Assembly: GCA_008330645.1 (NCBI GenBank)
Contig: VLTN01000009.1
Location: 1 to 64,000 of the forward strand
Source: Cafeteria roenbergensis
Taxonomy: Eukaryota; Sar; Bigyra; Bicosoecida; Cafeteriaceae
Direction of reading: 5' to 3'
DNA: 64,000 bases
The notes beneath the pieces were generated by a model that saw only the letters and a list, made by a program, of their open reading frames with translations, did not search any database and had not been told where the DNA came from. The position numbers and the translations under genes were made by a program. This document shows positions 42,801 through 52,465 of the stretch, in pieces. Within the stretch, counting starts at the first letter, position 1; the number at the start of each line of letters is the position of its first letter.

Positions 42801-45800
42801 AGCGCCGCGAGCGAAGCGGCGCTGGCAGCAAGCCCGGACCGGGGCTGGCTGCCAGCCTCGGTGTCGGCATTTCAGAAGACGTTGACGTGTCGGGCCGGGC
42901 GGCTTGGCGGGTTGCTCGAAGGTTGTCCTCCCAACGAACGGCCGCCGGTTGCCGCGGGGCTGAGAGCGCGGCCTCGGATCGCGCCGGCTCCGGTTCAGAT
43001 TCGTGAAGCAGCGCGTCGCCGAAAGGCGAGCTGAACGACGACAGGTCGGGCGCCGGCCCAAATGCTTTGCTTGCTGCCGCCTCGCTTTGCTTGGGCACAA
43101 TGCCCATCCGCGCCCGGAGAATCGCCCAGAGCCGCTGGCCAACGCGCTGCTTCGGAGCGACCGCTCCCCTTGCGACCGCGTCGTCCATCGTTGCGCGCTC
43201 CTTCCGGGCCTTGGCAATGGAAACCAGAGCCTCCGCCTCCGAGAGCCCGGCACGCAGCCATCGCACCCTGCGAATCCGGGAGAACGGGTCGTACCCGCCA
43301 GAGTTGAGGCCTGCCGCGGCACGAAGGCGGTCGAGCATTTTCTTGGCGTCTTCGGCGCTGGTGGCGCTGGTGGCGCCCTTGCCAGCCGCCCCCACGAGCT
43401 CCCGAGCCTCCAGTGCGATCCGTGCTGCGGCCGGGTCTCGCGCAAAGCGCGACATTGCGAGCAAAAACGCTCCGTCCGTCGCCTCCGAAACAATGTGCTT
43501 GTCGAGGACCCGCTCAGGCGCGGCCTCCACGCGCAGGCCGAACTCCTCCCAGCCGACCCCCCCTGTGCCCCCGGTTCCATTGCCCCCCTTCTTTTTGCGC
43601 TTCCCGCCCTTTCCTTTCTTCCCCCTCTTCCCCTTCTTCCCCTTCTTCCCCTTCTTCCCCTTCTTGTCCTTGCCCTTGGCCCCATCCTCGTCGCCGTCGG
43701 TCGCCGCGCTGCCGTCCGCGGCACCTCCAGCTTTGCCTTCCTCGCCGCCACCCTCCTCCCCCTCCTCCTCGCGCTGCTTGCGGGCAAGGTGCGCAGCCGC
43801 CGTGAGCATGAGGGCGGCCTCGGCAAACGCACCCCCCCCGCCCCCTCCTGCCTGCCTCTCGAACCAGCCGTCCAGGCCAGGATCTCCGTGCTCGCTGCCG
43901 CCCCCCGCTTCTTGCGCTGGGGCGTCTGGAAGCGGGCTTTCGGGCTTGTCTTCGCCATCTGACGCATCTTCACCGCTGCCCTCGCCAGGCGGCAGTCCGC
44001 TCTGGACAACCTCCCACCCGTCCTCCTCAACCTCCGCCTCGCGAGGCCCTAGGCCCGTCCAGAGCGTGCCACGAAGTCGGGCGATCACTTCGGAGGGCGA
44101 CCCTCTGGCCGCGTCCTTGAGCCCGGCAGTCACTGCCTGGCTTTGCTGCACGGCCCCGAGCAGCTTCGGGTCCACAGCCAGCCTGGCAGCCAGCTCTGCG
44201 GCTCGCGCAGCGACTGCGGCTCGGGCAGATGCGTCGCGGCAACGCTCGTGGGCCTTTCGTGCGGCTGCAGCTGCGTGCGCCGCCAGCGGGGCCATCAGAT
44301 CGATGCCGCTGGCTCGCCGGATCATCGAAACCGCTGCTGCCTCTGCCTCGGTCGCCTGCTCCGTCGCGGCTGCCAAGCTGACTGCGCCTCGCGCGGCGAT
44401 TCCAGCTTCCTCCGCCGCGTCCATCACGCTGGCGACGGCTCCTCGCCTGGCTGCGGCGCGCACCGCCCCGCCAGCGAACAGGGCCTCGCTGCGGCGCACG
44501 AAGAACTCTGCCCACCACCGCCGGCCCCTGGCTTCGCGAAGCACCACCAGCATGAGGAGTCCCGCCGGCCCGGCGACCTTTGCCGCGCCGGCTTCGCGCT
44601 TCGCTTCGCGCTCCCCGCGATTTGGGCCCTGGTCCGCTGGTCCCCGCTCGTCGTGCTTGGGCTCTGCGCCCCACACGCGGGGAAGGCTCTCAAACACCGT
44701 TCGCGCCTGCTCAAGCCGCTCCAGCGCCATGTGCCCGCGCTTCAGCCGCAGCCGCGCGAGCGCCCGCTTGGCAGCACGCGCAGCGACGACTGAAGGCAGC
44801 GCAATGTTGCCGTCACTGCCGTCGCCCGTGGCCAAGGCCACAGCCGTGTCCCGAGGCACAGCCGCTGCTCTCGACCTCGCCTTTTCCTCCGACCGCTGCC
44901 TTGACACGAGCGCGAGCACGGCCGCTCGCCATATTCGCCGCCACCCAAACTCCTCCCACCGCTTGAGGTTTCTTGCCCTGGACGAGGCTAGCTCCCCAGA
45001 GATGAACTCTGCCTCTGAGCGACTGATTGGCAGCTCCGGAGTGTGTCCCTCGCCAAGCCGCGGGCCGGCCCCTTCGTCCCCAGGGTCTGCAAGTGGCTGG
45101 CCATCGACGGAGCCCTCAACGCTCTCGCTGCCCCCGAAGGGGCGGGTGCCTGCGCCATCTGCCGTGCCGTCGGGCCTGCCACTGGCCGTGCTTCTGGCGG
45201 TCGGGGCGCTGCGGGGTTCCGCCCCGCTGCCTGCCTTGGTGAAGCTGGCAAGCGTCAACGCGCGATGAGCATGTGCCCGCAGGAGGGCGTCTGCTGCCGG
45301 CTTTCCCGCCGCAGCGTCCAGCGGCGTTGCGCCGCTGACATCGCGCAGCCCGACGTCGGCCCCGGACTGGAGCAGCAGCGCAACGACTCTGGCATGCTGC
45401 CTGCTGCCCCCCGCCGCGGCCTCGTGCAGCGCCGTCCGGCCGCTCGCCGGGTCTTGGTGGTTCACGTTGGCCGGCCGCGTCGGCCCACCCCACGACTGGG
45501 GCAAGTGCGCCTCCACCGCGCCAGCATCGGCCATGCGAGGGCCGGACGGCGTAGCAGCCCTGCCGCCGCTCCCTGCCGTTGCCGAGGTGCCTGTTGTCCC
45601 GGCCGTTCCAGGCGTCTTCGGCCGCAGGCCATGACTCTCCCACCCCGGCCAGCCGCTCGCTCCGCTGCTCGCTGTGGTTGCGGGCGGCCCCGCCCACGCG
45701 CACGCCTCTCGCCCCGACCACCGTTTCGTGGAGTCGTAGCTCTCCAGCAGCTCAGCCGCCGTCGGACGGCCAATGATCAGCCGCCGAACTGCACCCTCGT

Positions 45801-48800
45801 CAGCGGCAGCCGCTGCAGCGCGAAGCCGGGAGCCGAGAGCTGCCTCGACTCCGCCATGGCCGGCCGGCCAGGGTGGCGGCTGGCACGCGGCTGCGCCGTC
45901 CGAGGTGCGGGAGAGAATGGCTGCTGGCGCGAGCGCGATTCCCGCCGACCTCACGTCCGAGGCAACATCCAGCGGTTCTCGGGTGCGAGCCAGCACAACG
46001 GCAACAGCCAGCCACTTGGACTTGACGGTGCGCTCGGCCCTGGCGACGGCCGCGAGCGGAGACTGCTCCCGCTGAACGCTCTTGGTGCTTGTGAGCGCGG
46101 CCCTCCAGTTTCGGCTGCTCGCCATGCTGCTCATCGAGCCGTGCGGCGACAGCCTGCTTGTGTCGCCAGCGTCGAGTCCGAGGCCTGGCCGAGCGAGGCC
46201 GCCGCCACCTTCGCCAGCCAAAGACAGCTTTGGCGAGAATGCCCCTGCCGCTCCAGTGATGACGATCGCTCCCGGCGAGCTTGTGAACGCGCCCGCTGTC
46301 CTGCCGATGCTGCCCTGCTCGCTCGGAGCGCTGCCCAAGGCGAAGTCGTCGACGAGCTCCCCAGCGGAGTCGAGCGAGTCCGCTACGCTGCCGTCTGTGC
46401 GAGAGAGCAGGCGGTGCGCCTTGCGCTCTCTGGCCGACGCCCGCCACGCCCTGATGACTTCGAGCTGCGATGTCCGGGCGTGCTCCCGGGCGCACAGGTG
46501 CCGGAGCCTCCGCCAAGAGGCGCGAGCACGGCAAACCTCCACCAGACGCTTCCATGCGCGGATCAGCGACGCAGCGTCCGAGTTTCCCTTCCAGTCAAGC
46601 AGTGCAGCCCAGCCGGACAGAACCGCGCGCCCCGCAGCGGTTCCGCTGTGCGAAAGCACCTCAGCGGGCTCGAGGCCCATCTGAGTGGCGACTGGCATCG
46701 CCTTCTCCGACGCGGCGAGCGGCGGCAGGGGCGGGCCGGGCACACGGAGGTCCGCAAACGGCCGGACGCTGCCGATGGGCAGCGGGGCTTGGCCGCCGAA
46801 TCCAGGGTGTGGAGTTCCTCCGCAAGCGTCCAACGGGACGGTGATGAGTACTCCGGCGAAGCGGCGAAGCGCCGTCGCGGGGCACGGGGACCCGCGGCAG
46901 AGGGCCTCGGCGGCGCTCGAGCTCCCTGGCGGAAACGCGCATGCCGCAGGCGGCAGGGGCGGAGCCACTGCCATCACAGATGCTCCTCTCTGCCATGCTC
47001 TGCGCGTCAGCGCGGAGGCTGCCGACAGCGGCGGCATGAGGGCCCTCCACGCGAGCAAAATCCGCCGCCTGCGCATCGCGTCGCAGGCCTGTTCAGTTTG
47101 CGTTCTTGCCGCGTTGAGCCCCTTCGACTTGCGCGTGAAGCCGCTCCAGGCGTCGAAAATGCGGCGCTGTCTCCGGAGCAGCGTGATGGGCATGCGGGTC
47201 ACAATCTTCCATAGCCAGAGTGTGAGCTCCAGCCGCTTGCGGCGCAGGCTTCGGAGGACCTCTTCCTCGATGGCCCGAACTCGCCTCGCGCGCAGCCGCG
47301 CCAAGCGCAGCCGCTCGAAGCATCGGCGCAGCGAAGAAGTGCCAGCCAGCAGCCTCACAGCGCGCTCGCGAACGACTCGAGCGTGCTCCCGGCGCTCCAC
47401 AATCTCCCAAGCCGCAATGACGCGCTCGTACTTTGGAGGTGGAAGCCCGTTTTGCTGGGCGTGGCGGAGGGCGGTCCACCGCTTCCACATCTCGAACAGG
47501 TTTCGCATCGTGTCACCGCCCCACCCCAGGGACGAGCCTCCAATTGCTTGCCGAAACAAGAGCCCCATGAGCCGCTTGGCAGTCTCGCGGGCCCGGCGCC
47601 GCTGCGACATGTACCGCGCCCAGGCATCCAGCGAATCGCGCTTGAGCTGCATCGTCACCAGCCGAGCCATGCGGAACGTTGCCTCGGCCGCCTTGTCGTC
47701 CGCACCGAGGAGCGACAGCGCGCCTGAACCTCCTGCAAGCGACGACGCAAGGTTTGCCCGTCGCTGCTTGCTCAGCCCGCCGAAGCTGGTCCTGCGCAGC
47801 TCCCGGCCCCTGCTCGAGTCGCGGCCGGACGGCCTGTCACCCACCTCCGCCTTGTCCAGCTCGTCCACTGCAGTGGCAATGCTGGGGAAGCTCACCTCCC
47901 CGTTTGCGCCGCGACCAAGCGCTCCGCGTTGCCTGACGGCCGAGGACGACGATGCGTCCCCTCCCTTGCCGTGCCCGGCGGCGCTCTCGCCTCCACCACC
48001 TTCTCCCTTGCCGGCCGAGGTTGCCGCGCGGCTGGCCGGCTCGCTTCCCGGACGCGAGCCTGTCGCCGCTGACCGCGCTCGCTTGCCCCATGCCATTGCA
48101 CGGGCGTCGGCCTCGCGCTCCCGCGCAGCCTCCGCAGCGTCCTTGGCGGACGTCTCGCCGGCAGCCGCCGCTTCGGCCTCGTCCAGCGCAGCCTCGGCCG
48201 CAGCCAGGGCCTCCGCCGCGGCCTGACTTGCGCGGGAAGGAGGCCGGCCCTGAAGCGTGCCAGCCCCTTTTCCCAGAAACTTTGCCAGCAGTGCGGAGGG
48301 CTTGCCGCCTCGCTTGCCGCTGGGCCGTGCGTTCCTCAAACGGCTCACCGTCAAGATCGTTGCCGCCGGTCCTTCGGCTCCCACATAGCCCGTCATGCGG
48401 CTGCGGAGCGCGCGCCGCTCGGACGGCAGCAGCCCCATGGCGCCGCCCAGACGCTTCCTGCCCGACCGCCTCCTCCTGGCGGCCCGACCTTGGCTTCCCG
48501 CCGCGGATCCGTCTCCTGTGCCGTCGACTTCGTCACCCTGCTCCAGGTCGCCGTCGGGCGCGCCACGAGCAAGCCGATGGTCTGGCGGGGCATCCAGCTC
48601 CGGGTGATGCCGCTCTTGACGGCTGCCGCAGGCCGCATCGGGGGCCGGCGTCGTTGAGGGTCGGGGACCCTGCTCGGGCAGCAGGGCCCGCCGCTCGCTC
48701 CTGGGTCCGATTTTGAGCTGCGCGAGGCCGACCGTAGACGGCCGGGGTGGAGGACCACGAGGGGCACCAGCGACGCCGTCAGCGACCCCAGCAAAGGGGT

Positions 48801-50454
48801 GCGCGTTTTCGCTGCCCGCCACATCGTCAAGGTGAGGCACTTGCGCCTCTGCGTCGCCGCCGCTTGCACCTGGGGACGACGCGGGAGCGTCGACACGCTC
48901 GTCGGGGTCGCCTTCGCTCTCCGTCCCCGACAGCTCGGATCCCGAAGAGTCGCTATCGGCCTCCAACATCAGCATGCGCATCAGCGGCTTTGGAACGGTC
49001 ATGGGCTCGTCAGGGTTGCTGCGAAGCTCGTGCCGAGCGGCAAGCCTCCCCATCGCTTGGCGCGTCGCACGGCGGTCCTCGGCCAGCTCTGCCAGGGCGC
49101 GGAACATCTTCCTCAGCACCATGCTGCGCTGGAGACGCTGCGCGGCCGCCGCAAAGAGCCAGGCTGAGAAGGTGTCTTGCCGGCGCTTTCTCATGCGAGA
49201 GAGGATGGCTTTGACGCGCCTGCGCACGAGCCAGCCGCGAACGACTTTTTGGACTCTGGTCGCAGTCTTGCCAGCGTGCTGCGAGCGGCGCCAAGACTCG
49301 ACGAAGTGTTCGGTTTCGGGGTCGGTTCCGCCTCTCGACTTCCCGGCCCTGATCAGCTGCAGGAGCGTCACGCGCGAGTGAGGGCCATCGTCCCATTTCC
49401 TGGCGGCACCGTCTCGGGTGGACCACGCTGACGCGGCGGGCTCGACTCGCCCGCTCCCGTCGAACGCTACCGAAGACACGCTCGGCCCCAGCGGGCTCGC
49501 CGCATTCCAAAGCGAAGACTCGTCCCGGAAGGCCTCCAGAGGCGCGTGGGGGGCTCCGTGGTCTGGCCCGCACGAGTCTGGCGAGCTCGGCGGCAGGGTG
49601 GACAGGCTAACGGAGTGAAGAAACGGGGCCGTCTCTGCATGCGAGCCAGGCGGCCGAGCCCACACCGCGCGGGTGGAGGCCCGCGACCGGAGAGGCCAAG
49701 CGCTCCCGGAGGAGAGCGCATGGGAGATGGCTCCGGCCAGGTGCGACTGTGGGCTGCGACGCCTTACAGCGCCGGCGTCGTCGGGTGCTCCGGCCTTGCT
49801 CTCGCCTGCCTGCTGCTGGTCGGCGCTGCCCGGCAATGCGCCCGAGATGGAGACTCTGTCAACGCCGTCGTGGGAACGCGCATGCAGCCTCTGATGCTCG
49901 AGCACCCGCTCGGAGCTTATCGCTCGGCACAGCCGCGCCGCTTCGCCGACATCCGCCGACATGTCCGAAAAGGCGTCTGCAGTGGCGGCAGCGCAGCCTG
50001 GTCCCCGGCGGTTTGACTCTGATGCCCGCGAACCAAGCACGGAGCTGGCGGGGCCAGTGGCGTGCGATGGTGCGCTGCCCGCCGGCTTGGGACCGTTTCC
50101 TGCGACCGGCCGAGATTGCGACCGCGACCTCCCGGTCCGAGACAGGACGGCCTCCCGGCGCAACGGCGCAGTCTGGCGAACCAGTGGCAGCGTTGCCCGC
50201 CGGGCAGCGGGCGCAGCGAGGACAGGCGCGGTCGCGCAGTCGGAGGAGAGTTGTCTGGGGCGAGACTCGCGGGCTGGAGAGCTCAGAGGGTCGCCGGCAG
50301 GTTCGCAGCGCAGGCCTGCCTTTCTTGCCGCCAGTGACATCAAGAAGGCGTCGACGGTTGCCTGGCGCTGTGCCGCAGCGGCGGCCTCCGCCTCACCGCC
50401 CAGAGCCGGCCGGCTGGGCCGACAGCGGCTCGCGGTTCGCGATCGCGGCCTCAT
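39895..50454 (-). CDS. Giant IQ / Sfi1-like / ankyrin protein (3519 aa)
   Basis: A single open frame from the first true ATG (50454). The frame extends further upstream but only with non-ATG codons, and would run into the start of DRG1. Around residues 400-420 an IQ motif (TRVQKVVRGWLVRRRV) predicts calmodulin or centrin binding. Residues about 930-1150 are basic helices with Trp/Phe spaced as in Sfi1-type centrin-binding repeats: LDAWARYMSQRRR, FEMWKRWTALRHA, CFERLRLARLRARR, LTLWLWKIVTR, FDAWSGFTRKSK, LLAWRALMPP. At about 1660-1735 there are two ankyrin repeats (SGRTALHEAAAGG, SGATPLDAAAGKP). A Lys/Gly tract (about 2258-2291) and long Ala-rich, Pro/Ser-rich stretches follow. The mix suggests a basal-body, centrin-fibre or axonemal scaffold; this is inference. 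It shares a 341-bp divergent region with DRG1. Confidence 0.75.
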   Translation of the reverse strand: MRPRSRTASRCRPSRPALGGEAEAAAAAQRQATVDAFLMSLAARKAGLRCEPAGDPLSSPARESRPRQLSSDCATAPVLAAPAARRATLPLVRQTAPLRREAVLSRTGRSRSQSRPVAGNGPKPAGSAPSHATGPASSVLGSRASESNRRGPGCAAATADAFSDMSADVGEAARLCRAISSERVLEHQRLHARSHDGVDRVSISGALPGSADQQQAGESKAGAPDDAGAVRRRSPQSHLAGAISHALSSGSAWPLRSRASTRAVWARPPGSHAETAPFLHSVSLSTLPPSSPDSCGPDHGAPHAPLEAFRDESSLWNAASPLGPSVSSVAFDGSGRVEPAASAWSTRDGAARKWDDGPHSRVTLLQLIRAGKSRGGTDPETEHFVESWRRSQHAGKTATRVQKVVRGWLVRRRVKAILSRMRKRRQDTFSAWLFAAAAQRLQRSMVLRKMFRALAELAEDRRATRQAMGRLAARHELRSNPDEPMTVPKPLMRMLMLEADSDSSGSELSGTESEGDPDERVDAPASSPGASGGDAEAQVPHLDDVAGSENAHPFAGVADGVAGAPRGPPPRPSTVGLAQLKIGPRSERRALLPEQGPRPSTTPAPDAACGSRQERHHPELDAPPDHRLARGAPDGDLEQGDEVDGTGDGSAAGSQGRAARRRRSGRKRLGGAMGLLPSERRALRSRMTGYVGAEGPAATILTVSRLRNARPSGKRGGKPSALLAKFLGKGAGTLQGRPPSRASQAAAEALAAAEAALDEAEAAAAGETSAKDAAEAAREREADARAMAWGKRARSAATGSRPGSEPASRAATSAGKGEGGGGESAAGHGKGGDASSSSAVRQRGALGRGANGEVSFPSIATAVDELDKAEVGDRPSGRDSSRGRELRRTSFGGLSKQRRANLASSLAGGSGALSLLGADDKAAEATFRMARLVTMQLKRDSLDAWARYMSQRRRARETAKRLMGLLFRQAIGGSSLGWGGDTMRNLFEMWKRWTALRHAQQNGLPPPKYERVIAAWEIVERREHARVVRERAVRLLAGTSSLRRCFERLRLARLRARRVRAIEEEVLRSLRRKRLELTLWLWKIVTRMPITLLRRQRRIFDAWSGFTRKSKGLNAARTQTEQACDAMRRRRILLAWRALMPPLSAASALTRRAWQRGASVMAVAPPLPPAACAFPPGSSSAAEALCRGSPCPATALRRFAGVLITVPLDACGGTPHPGFGGQAPLPIGSVRPFADLRVPGPPLPPLAASEKAMPVATQMGLEPAEVLSHSGTAAGRAVLSGWAALLDWKGNSDAASLIRAWKRLVEVCRARASWRRLRHLCAREHARTSQLEVIRAWRASARERKAHRLLSRTDGSVADSLDSAGELVDDFALGSAPSEQGSIGRTAGAFTSSPGAIVITGAAGAFSPKLSLAGEGGGGLARPGLGLDAGDTSRLSPHGSMSSMASSRNWRAALTSTKSVQREQSPLAAVARAERTVKSKWLAVAVVLARTREPLDVASDVRSAGIALAPAAILSRTSDGAAACQPPPWPAGHGGVEAALGSRLRAAAAAADEGAVRRLIIGRPTAAELLESYDSTKRWSGREACAWAGPPATTASSGASGWPGWESHGLRPKTPGTAGTTGTSATAGSGGRAATPSGPRMADAGAVEAHLPQSWGGPTRPANVNHQDPASGRTALHEAAAGGSRQHARVVALLLQSGADVGLRDVSGATPLDAAAGKPAADALLRAHAHRALTLASFTKAGSGAEPRSAPTARSTASGRPDGTADGAGTRPFGGSESVEGSVDGQPLADPGDEGAGPRLGEGHTPELPISRSEAEFISGELASSRARNLKRWEEFGWRRIWRAAVLALVSRQRSEEKARSRAAAVPRDTAVALATGDGSDGNIALPSVVAARAAKRALARLRLKRGHMALERLEQARTVFESLPRVWGAEPKHDERGPADQGPNRGEREAKREAGAAKVAGPAGLLMLVVLREARGRRWWAEFFVRRSEALFAGGAVRAAARRGAVASVMDAAEEAGIAARGAVSLAAATEQATEAEAAAVSMIRRASGIDLMAPLAAHAAAAARKAHERCRDASARAAVAARAAELAARLAVDPKLLGAVQQSQAVTAGLKDAARGSPSEVIARLRGTLWTGLGPREAEVEEDGWEVVQSGLPPGEGSGEDASDGEDKPESPLPDAPAQEAGGGSEHGDPGLDGWFERQAGGGGGGAFAEAALMLTAAAHLARKQREEEGEEGGGEEGKAGGAADGSAATDGDEDGAKGKDKKGKKGKKGKKGKRGKKGKGGKRKKKGGNGTGGTGGVGWEEFGLRVEAAPERVLDKHIVSEATDGAFLLAMSRFARDPAAARIALEARELVGAAGKGATSATSAEDAKKMLDRLRAAAGLNSGGYDPFSRIRRVRWLRAGLSEAEALVSIAKARKERATMDDAVARGAVAPKQRVGQRLWAILRARMGIVPKQSEAAASKAFGPAPDLSSFSSPFGDALLHESEPEPARSEAALSAPRQPAAVRWEDNLRATRQAARPDTSTSSEMPTPRLAASPGPGLLPAPLRSRRSRHRREAASSVPVTPGTAVSSPSRSPPTAPASRGVFPAAPGDVKTASTRESANASRAGRKPQGNGAPGSTHFPSDELPAAGRAASPPDATPGRRLHVIVSSSPPLPDGRVVEDGPRPPGPAPGTTAPAHDPTNAVPRSRMVESWGDGVGELHIHTGIAGDRSPPPEQSPAPSAPSRQAPSALGPASKPTAKSRPGSPAPRPAPAAPLSAARGAAQLDGPAPAGAPLEAAATLPARPATSSAQSGSALNLAAAETGSRGATPVRAKSPASRVGAKAAAAGAYKRRVRRIVRKQIEAGPPPDPTDPDWVASQLRAAAAWAVVTGGYPPLAPSANGSLHHRNAFGSSLAEIGGVYLIRAAVVASPKPRLTSFLATAGSRPWTGAAKSAGPPSPLAAPAAGGAAAATAAAATAAAAPELDRKPSSHVVPQAWSGISAARVIEASAVAWSAADSLAPPLPQCVGLARLGAEAAFAWAGLLGAGAVAPATTPVGGMGPSEGSLSQEADELPELGEEADALVAPSGDDGLEEHPDLRGLGPAHASSASATGPGGAASPGSPPSAVRPRTPNQGKGADESAAKLWPFAPPLRGEPEPDLRPLAALARPKNAPSSEAIVLATAMLVDGAAKPVPARRRPRSKGRERRAAAAADPGLPPKGTYPDALAWDSPPSCRVGPGEAAESGWGAVVPPAWLWVVGGPGAALEGVGGPLWSAPLIDSAIDAAVAAAAVAVPAAPPPGLDLARSGRAQAVANAALAAVYSEMPSRASIIRPARVALTGRLQWITRTALDLVKGRTSVPAADVVWRNAESLVLAAARAGSRASTMSPGLHLTACWLVACALEAAMVVDTSRSAAEAVAHAEARVPPLRKRAEQTQFAVNASIKAADALKRDEASATASATLGRRVAVVSSAANAAADNAAARVRRLLRRSLVAKRAALHGARVAASARANCEGRRSLPKAAALLAAAAEALEALAR
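43581..43680 (-). repeat. KGKKGKK low-complexity tract
   Basis: Encodes about 33 residues of Lys/Gly (KDKKGKKGKKGKKGKRGKK and onward) in the IQ/Sfi1-like gene. The plus strand shows a CTTCTTCCCC unit repeated about six times, a strong polypyrimidine/polypurine asymmetry. Confidence 0.9.
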
Positions 50455-50795
50455 GCTGGCGCCCGCTCCCCGCACGCGCACCTGCGGGCGAGCCGCCGCG
50501 GCGAGGAGCTCAAACTCTCCGGTGTCGCAGGCCTGTGGCAGCCCGCTGCGGTGGGAGGCGCGTTGGGCTGAGCAAGCGGCTGAGCGTGCGAGGGGGAGTC
50601 GCCGGGTTTCGGACTCCACTTGCCGCACGCAGCGACCTGTGCCGCTCGCAGCCGTAGTTCGACGGTCAGTTGTCGCGACTGCCCCCGGCAACTCAGGCTC
50701 TGCCAGCAGCCCGAGTTGGGGCCGCCGCCAGTTAAATTCCTGAGCGACTGCCCGCCCAGCACCCCCCTTCAGCGCCTCGCGCAGAACCGGCAGCC
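50455..50795. promoter_or_regulatory. Divergent promoter region between the IQ/Sfi1-like gene and DRG1
   Basis: 341 bp lie between the two ATGs facing outward. The stretch remains open in the minus-strand frame but looks non-coding in composition. No individual site is claimed. DRG1 is usually expressed constitutively with growth, so this is likely a housekeeping-type bidirectional promoter. Confidence 0.45.
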
Positions 50796-52465
50796 ATGTC
50801 AACCGAGGAGAAGATCAAAGACATCGAGGCCGAGGTGAGAGCCGCAGCGGCGCGCCTCGGCTGGAGCCTGCACGCCGGCCTCCCCGCCCCGCGGCGAGCC
50901 GGCCGCCTCTTTTCTGCAGCCCGGACTTGCCTCGTGGCCGCCCCGGCTGCCTGGGGTCCCTCCCCCCGCCCCCATCCCCGTGCCAGCATGCCCCGTGCTG
51001 CATCTCTGTGTTGTGGCGCCTCGCGCAGATGGCCAAGACCCAGAAGAACAAGGCCACGGCGAAGCATCTGGGGCTGCTGAAGGCGAAGCTGGCGAAGCTG
51101 AAGACGGAGCTCGTCTCCGGCGGCGTGAGAGCAGCGCGCGCGAGCGAACGGGTGCAGCGCGCGCCGCGCGCCTCATCAGAGTGGTCGTCTGGGGTGGGGG
51201 TGGGGGGGTGCATCCCCGGGGCTACTTTGGCGGGGCAACCTTGTCCGATGCGGGAAATTCGACTGAGGCAGCATGCGATTGCCCCCAGGCTCTCCTCCCG
51301 CGTGCTGCTCCTCGGCGCTGACATTGCCTGCAGAAGGGTGGCGGTGGCGGGGCTGGCGAAGGCTTTGACGTGTCCAAGTCGGGCGACACGCGTGTGGGGC
51401 TGGTTGGTTTTCCCTCCGTGGGCAAGAGCACGCTGCTGAGCCAGCTCACCGGCACGGAGAGTTTGGCGGCGGCGTACGAGTTCACAACGCTTACTGCCAT
51501 TCCGGGTAACCTCTTTTACCGCGGCGCGAAGCTTCAGATCGTGGATCTGCCGGGTATCATCGAGGGCGCCAAGGACGGCAAGGGTCGCGGTCGCCAGGTC
51601 ATTGCCGCGGCCCGGACCTGCAACATGCTCCTCATCGTGCTGGACGCGTCCAAGCCCATCACCCTGAAGAAGAAGCTCGAGTACGAGCTGGAGGGCTTTG
51701 GCGTGCGCGTGAACAAGGTCAAGCCCGAGATCCGCTTCCACAAGAAGGACCGCGGCGGCGTCACCTTCCGCTCCCTGCGTGAGCGCCGGCCGACGCGTGC
51801 GCGCGCGCTTCGGAAAGCAGCGCGGCGCGTCCGCTCGCGCGTCCTTCCCTACCGCTCGCTCGGCCGCCAGCGCCCTCCTGCTTGACATCTGCCCTCGCGC
51901 CTCCCCCTGTCCGCCCTGCCACCTCGCTGCCGCAGACCCCCAGCGTTACATCGACGACGACATCGTGCGCTCGGTGTGCAGCGAGTACAAGGTTCCCAAC
52001 GCCGACATCGAGGTCCGCTTCCCCCACTGCACCGTGGACCAGATCATTGACGCCATCAGCAACCGCGCCGTGTACATGCCCGTCGTCTACGTGCTCAACA
52101 AGATCGACGCCCTGCCCCTCCCCGAGATCGAGCTGCTCTGCTCCTACAGGCACTTTGTCCCCATCAGCGCCCGCACCGCCTGGAACTTCGACGAGCTCAA
52201 GGAGCGCATTTGGGAGTACTGCAAGATGCTGCGCATCTACACCAAGCCCAAGGGCGAGATCCCCGACTTTGACAGCCCCATCATCCTGCACGCCCGCAAG
52301 CCCCGCATCTCCGACCTCTGCGACCGCATCCACCGCACCCTCATCGAGCAGTACAAGTTCGCCTGGGTGTGGGGCTCCTCTGTCAAGCACCAGCCGCAAA
52401 AGGTGGGCAAGGACCACTTCCTCCACGACGAGGACGTGGTGCAGATTGTCAAGAACAACGGCTGA
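50796..52465 (+). CDS. DRG1: DRG1 family developmentally regulated GTP-binding protein, four exons
   Basis: Exons 50796-50834, 51029-51124, 51334-51778 and 51936-52465 join in phase through three GTGAG...CAG introns to give 369 aa, against about 367 in human DRG1. Exons 1-2 read [13 protein letters not shown] plus [20 protein letters not shown], the conserved N-terminal helix region. Then come the Gly-rich linker, the P-loop GFPSVGKS (70-77), YEFTTLT (G2), DLPG (116-119, G3), [15 protein letters not shown] (248-251, G4) and PISA (G5). A C-terminal TGS domain ends [40 protein letters not shown] and RIYTKPKG favour DRG1 over DRG2. DRG1 (yeast Rbg1) is a K+-dependent GTPase that works with a DFRP1 partner on stalled or translating ribosomes. 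It is by far the most conserved gene in the window and confirms the splice rules used for the others. Confidence 0.97.

Noticed and set aside
50455-50802. N-terminal extension of the IQ/Sfi1-like protein up to 50802
   Set aside because: It would need a TTG start overlapping the DRG1 ATG. The first true ATG is at 50454.
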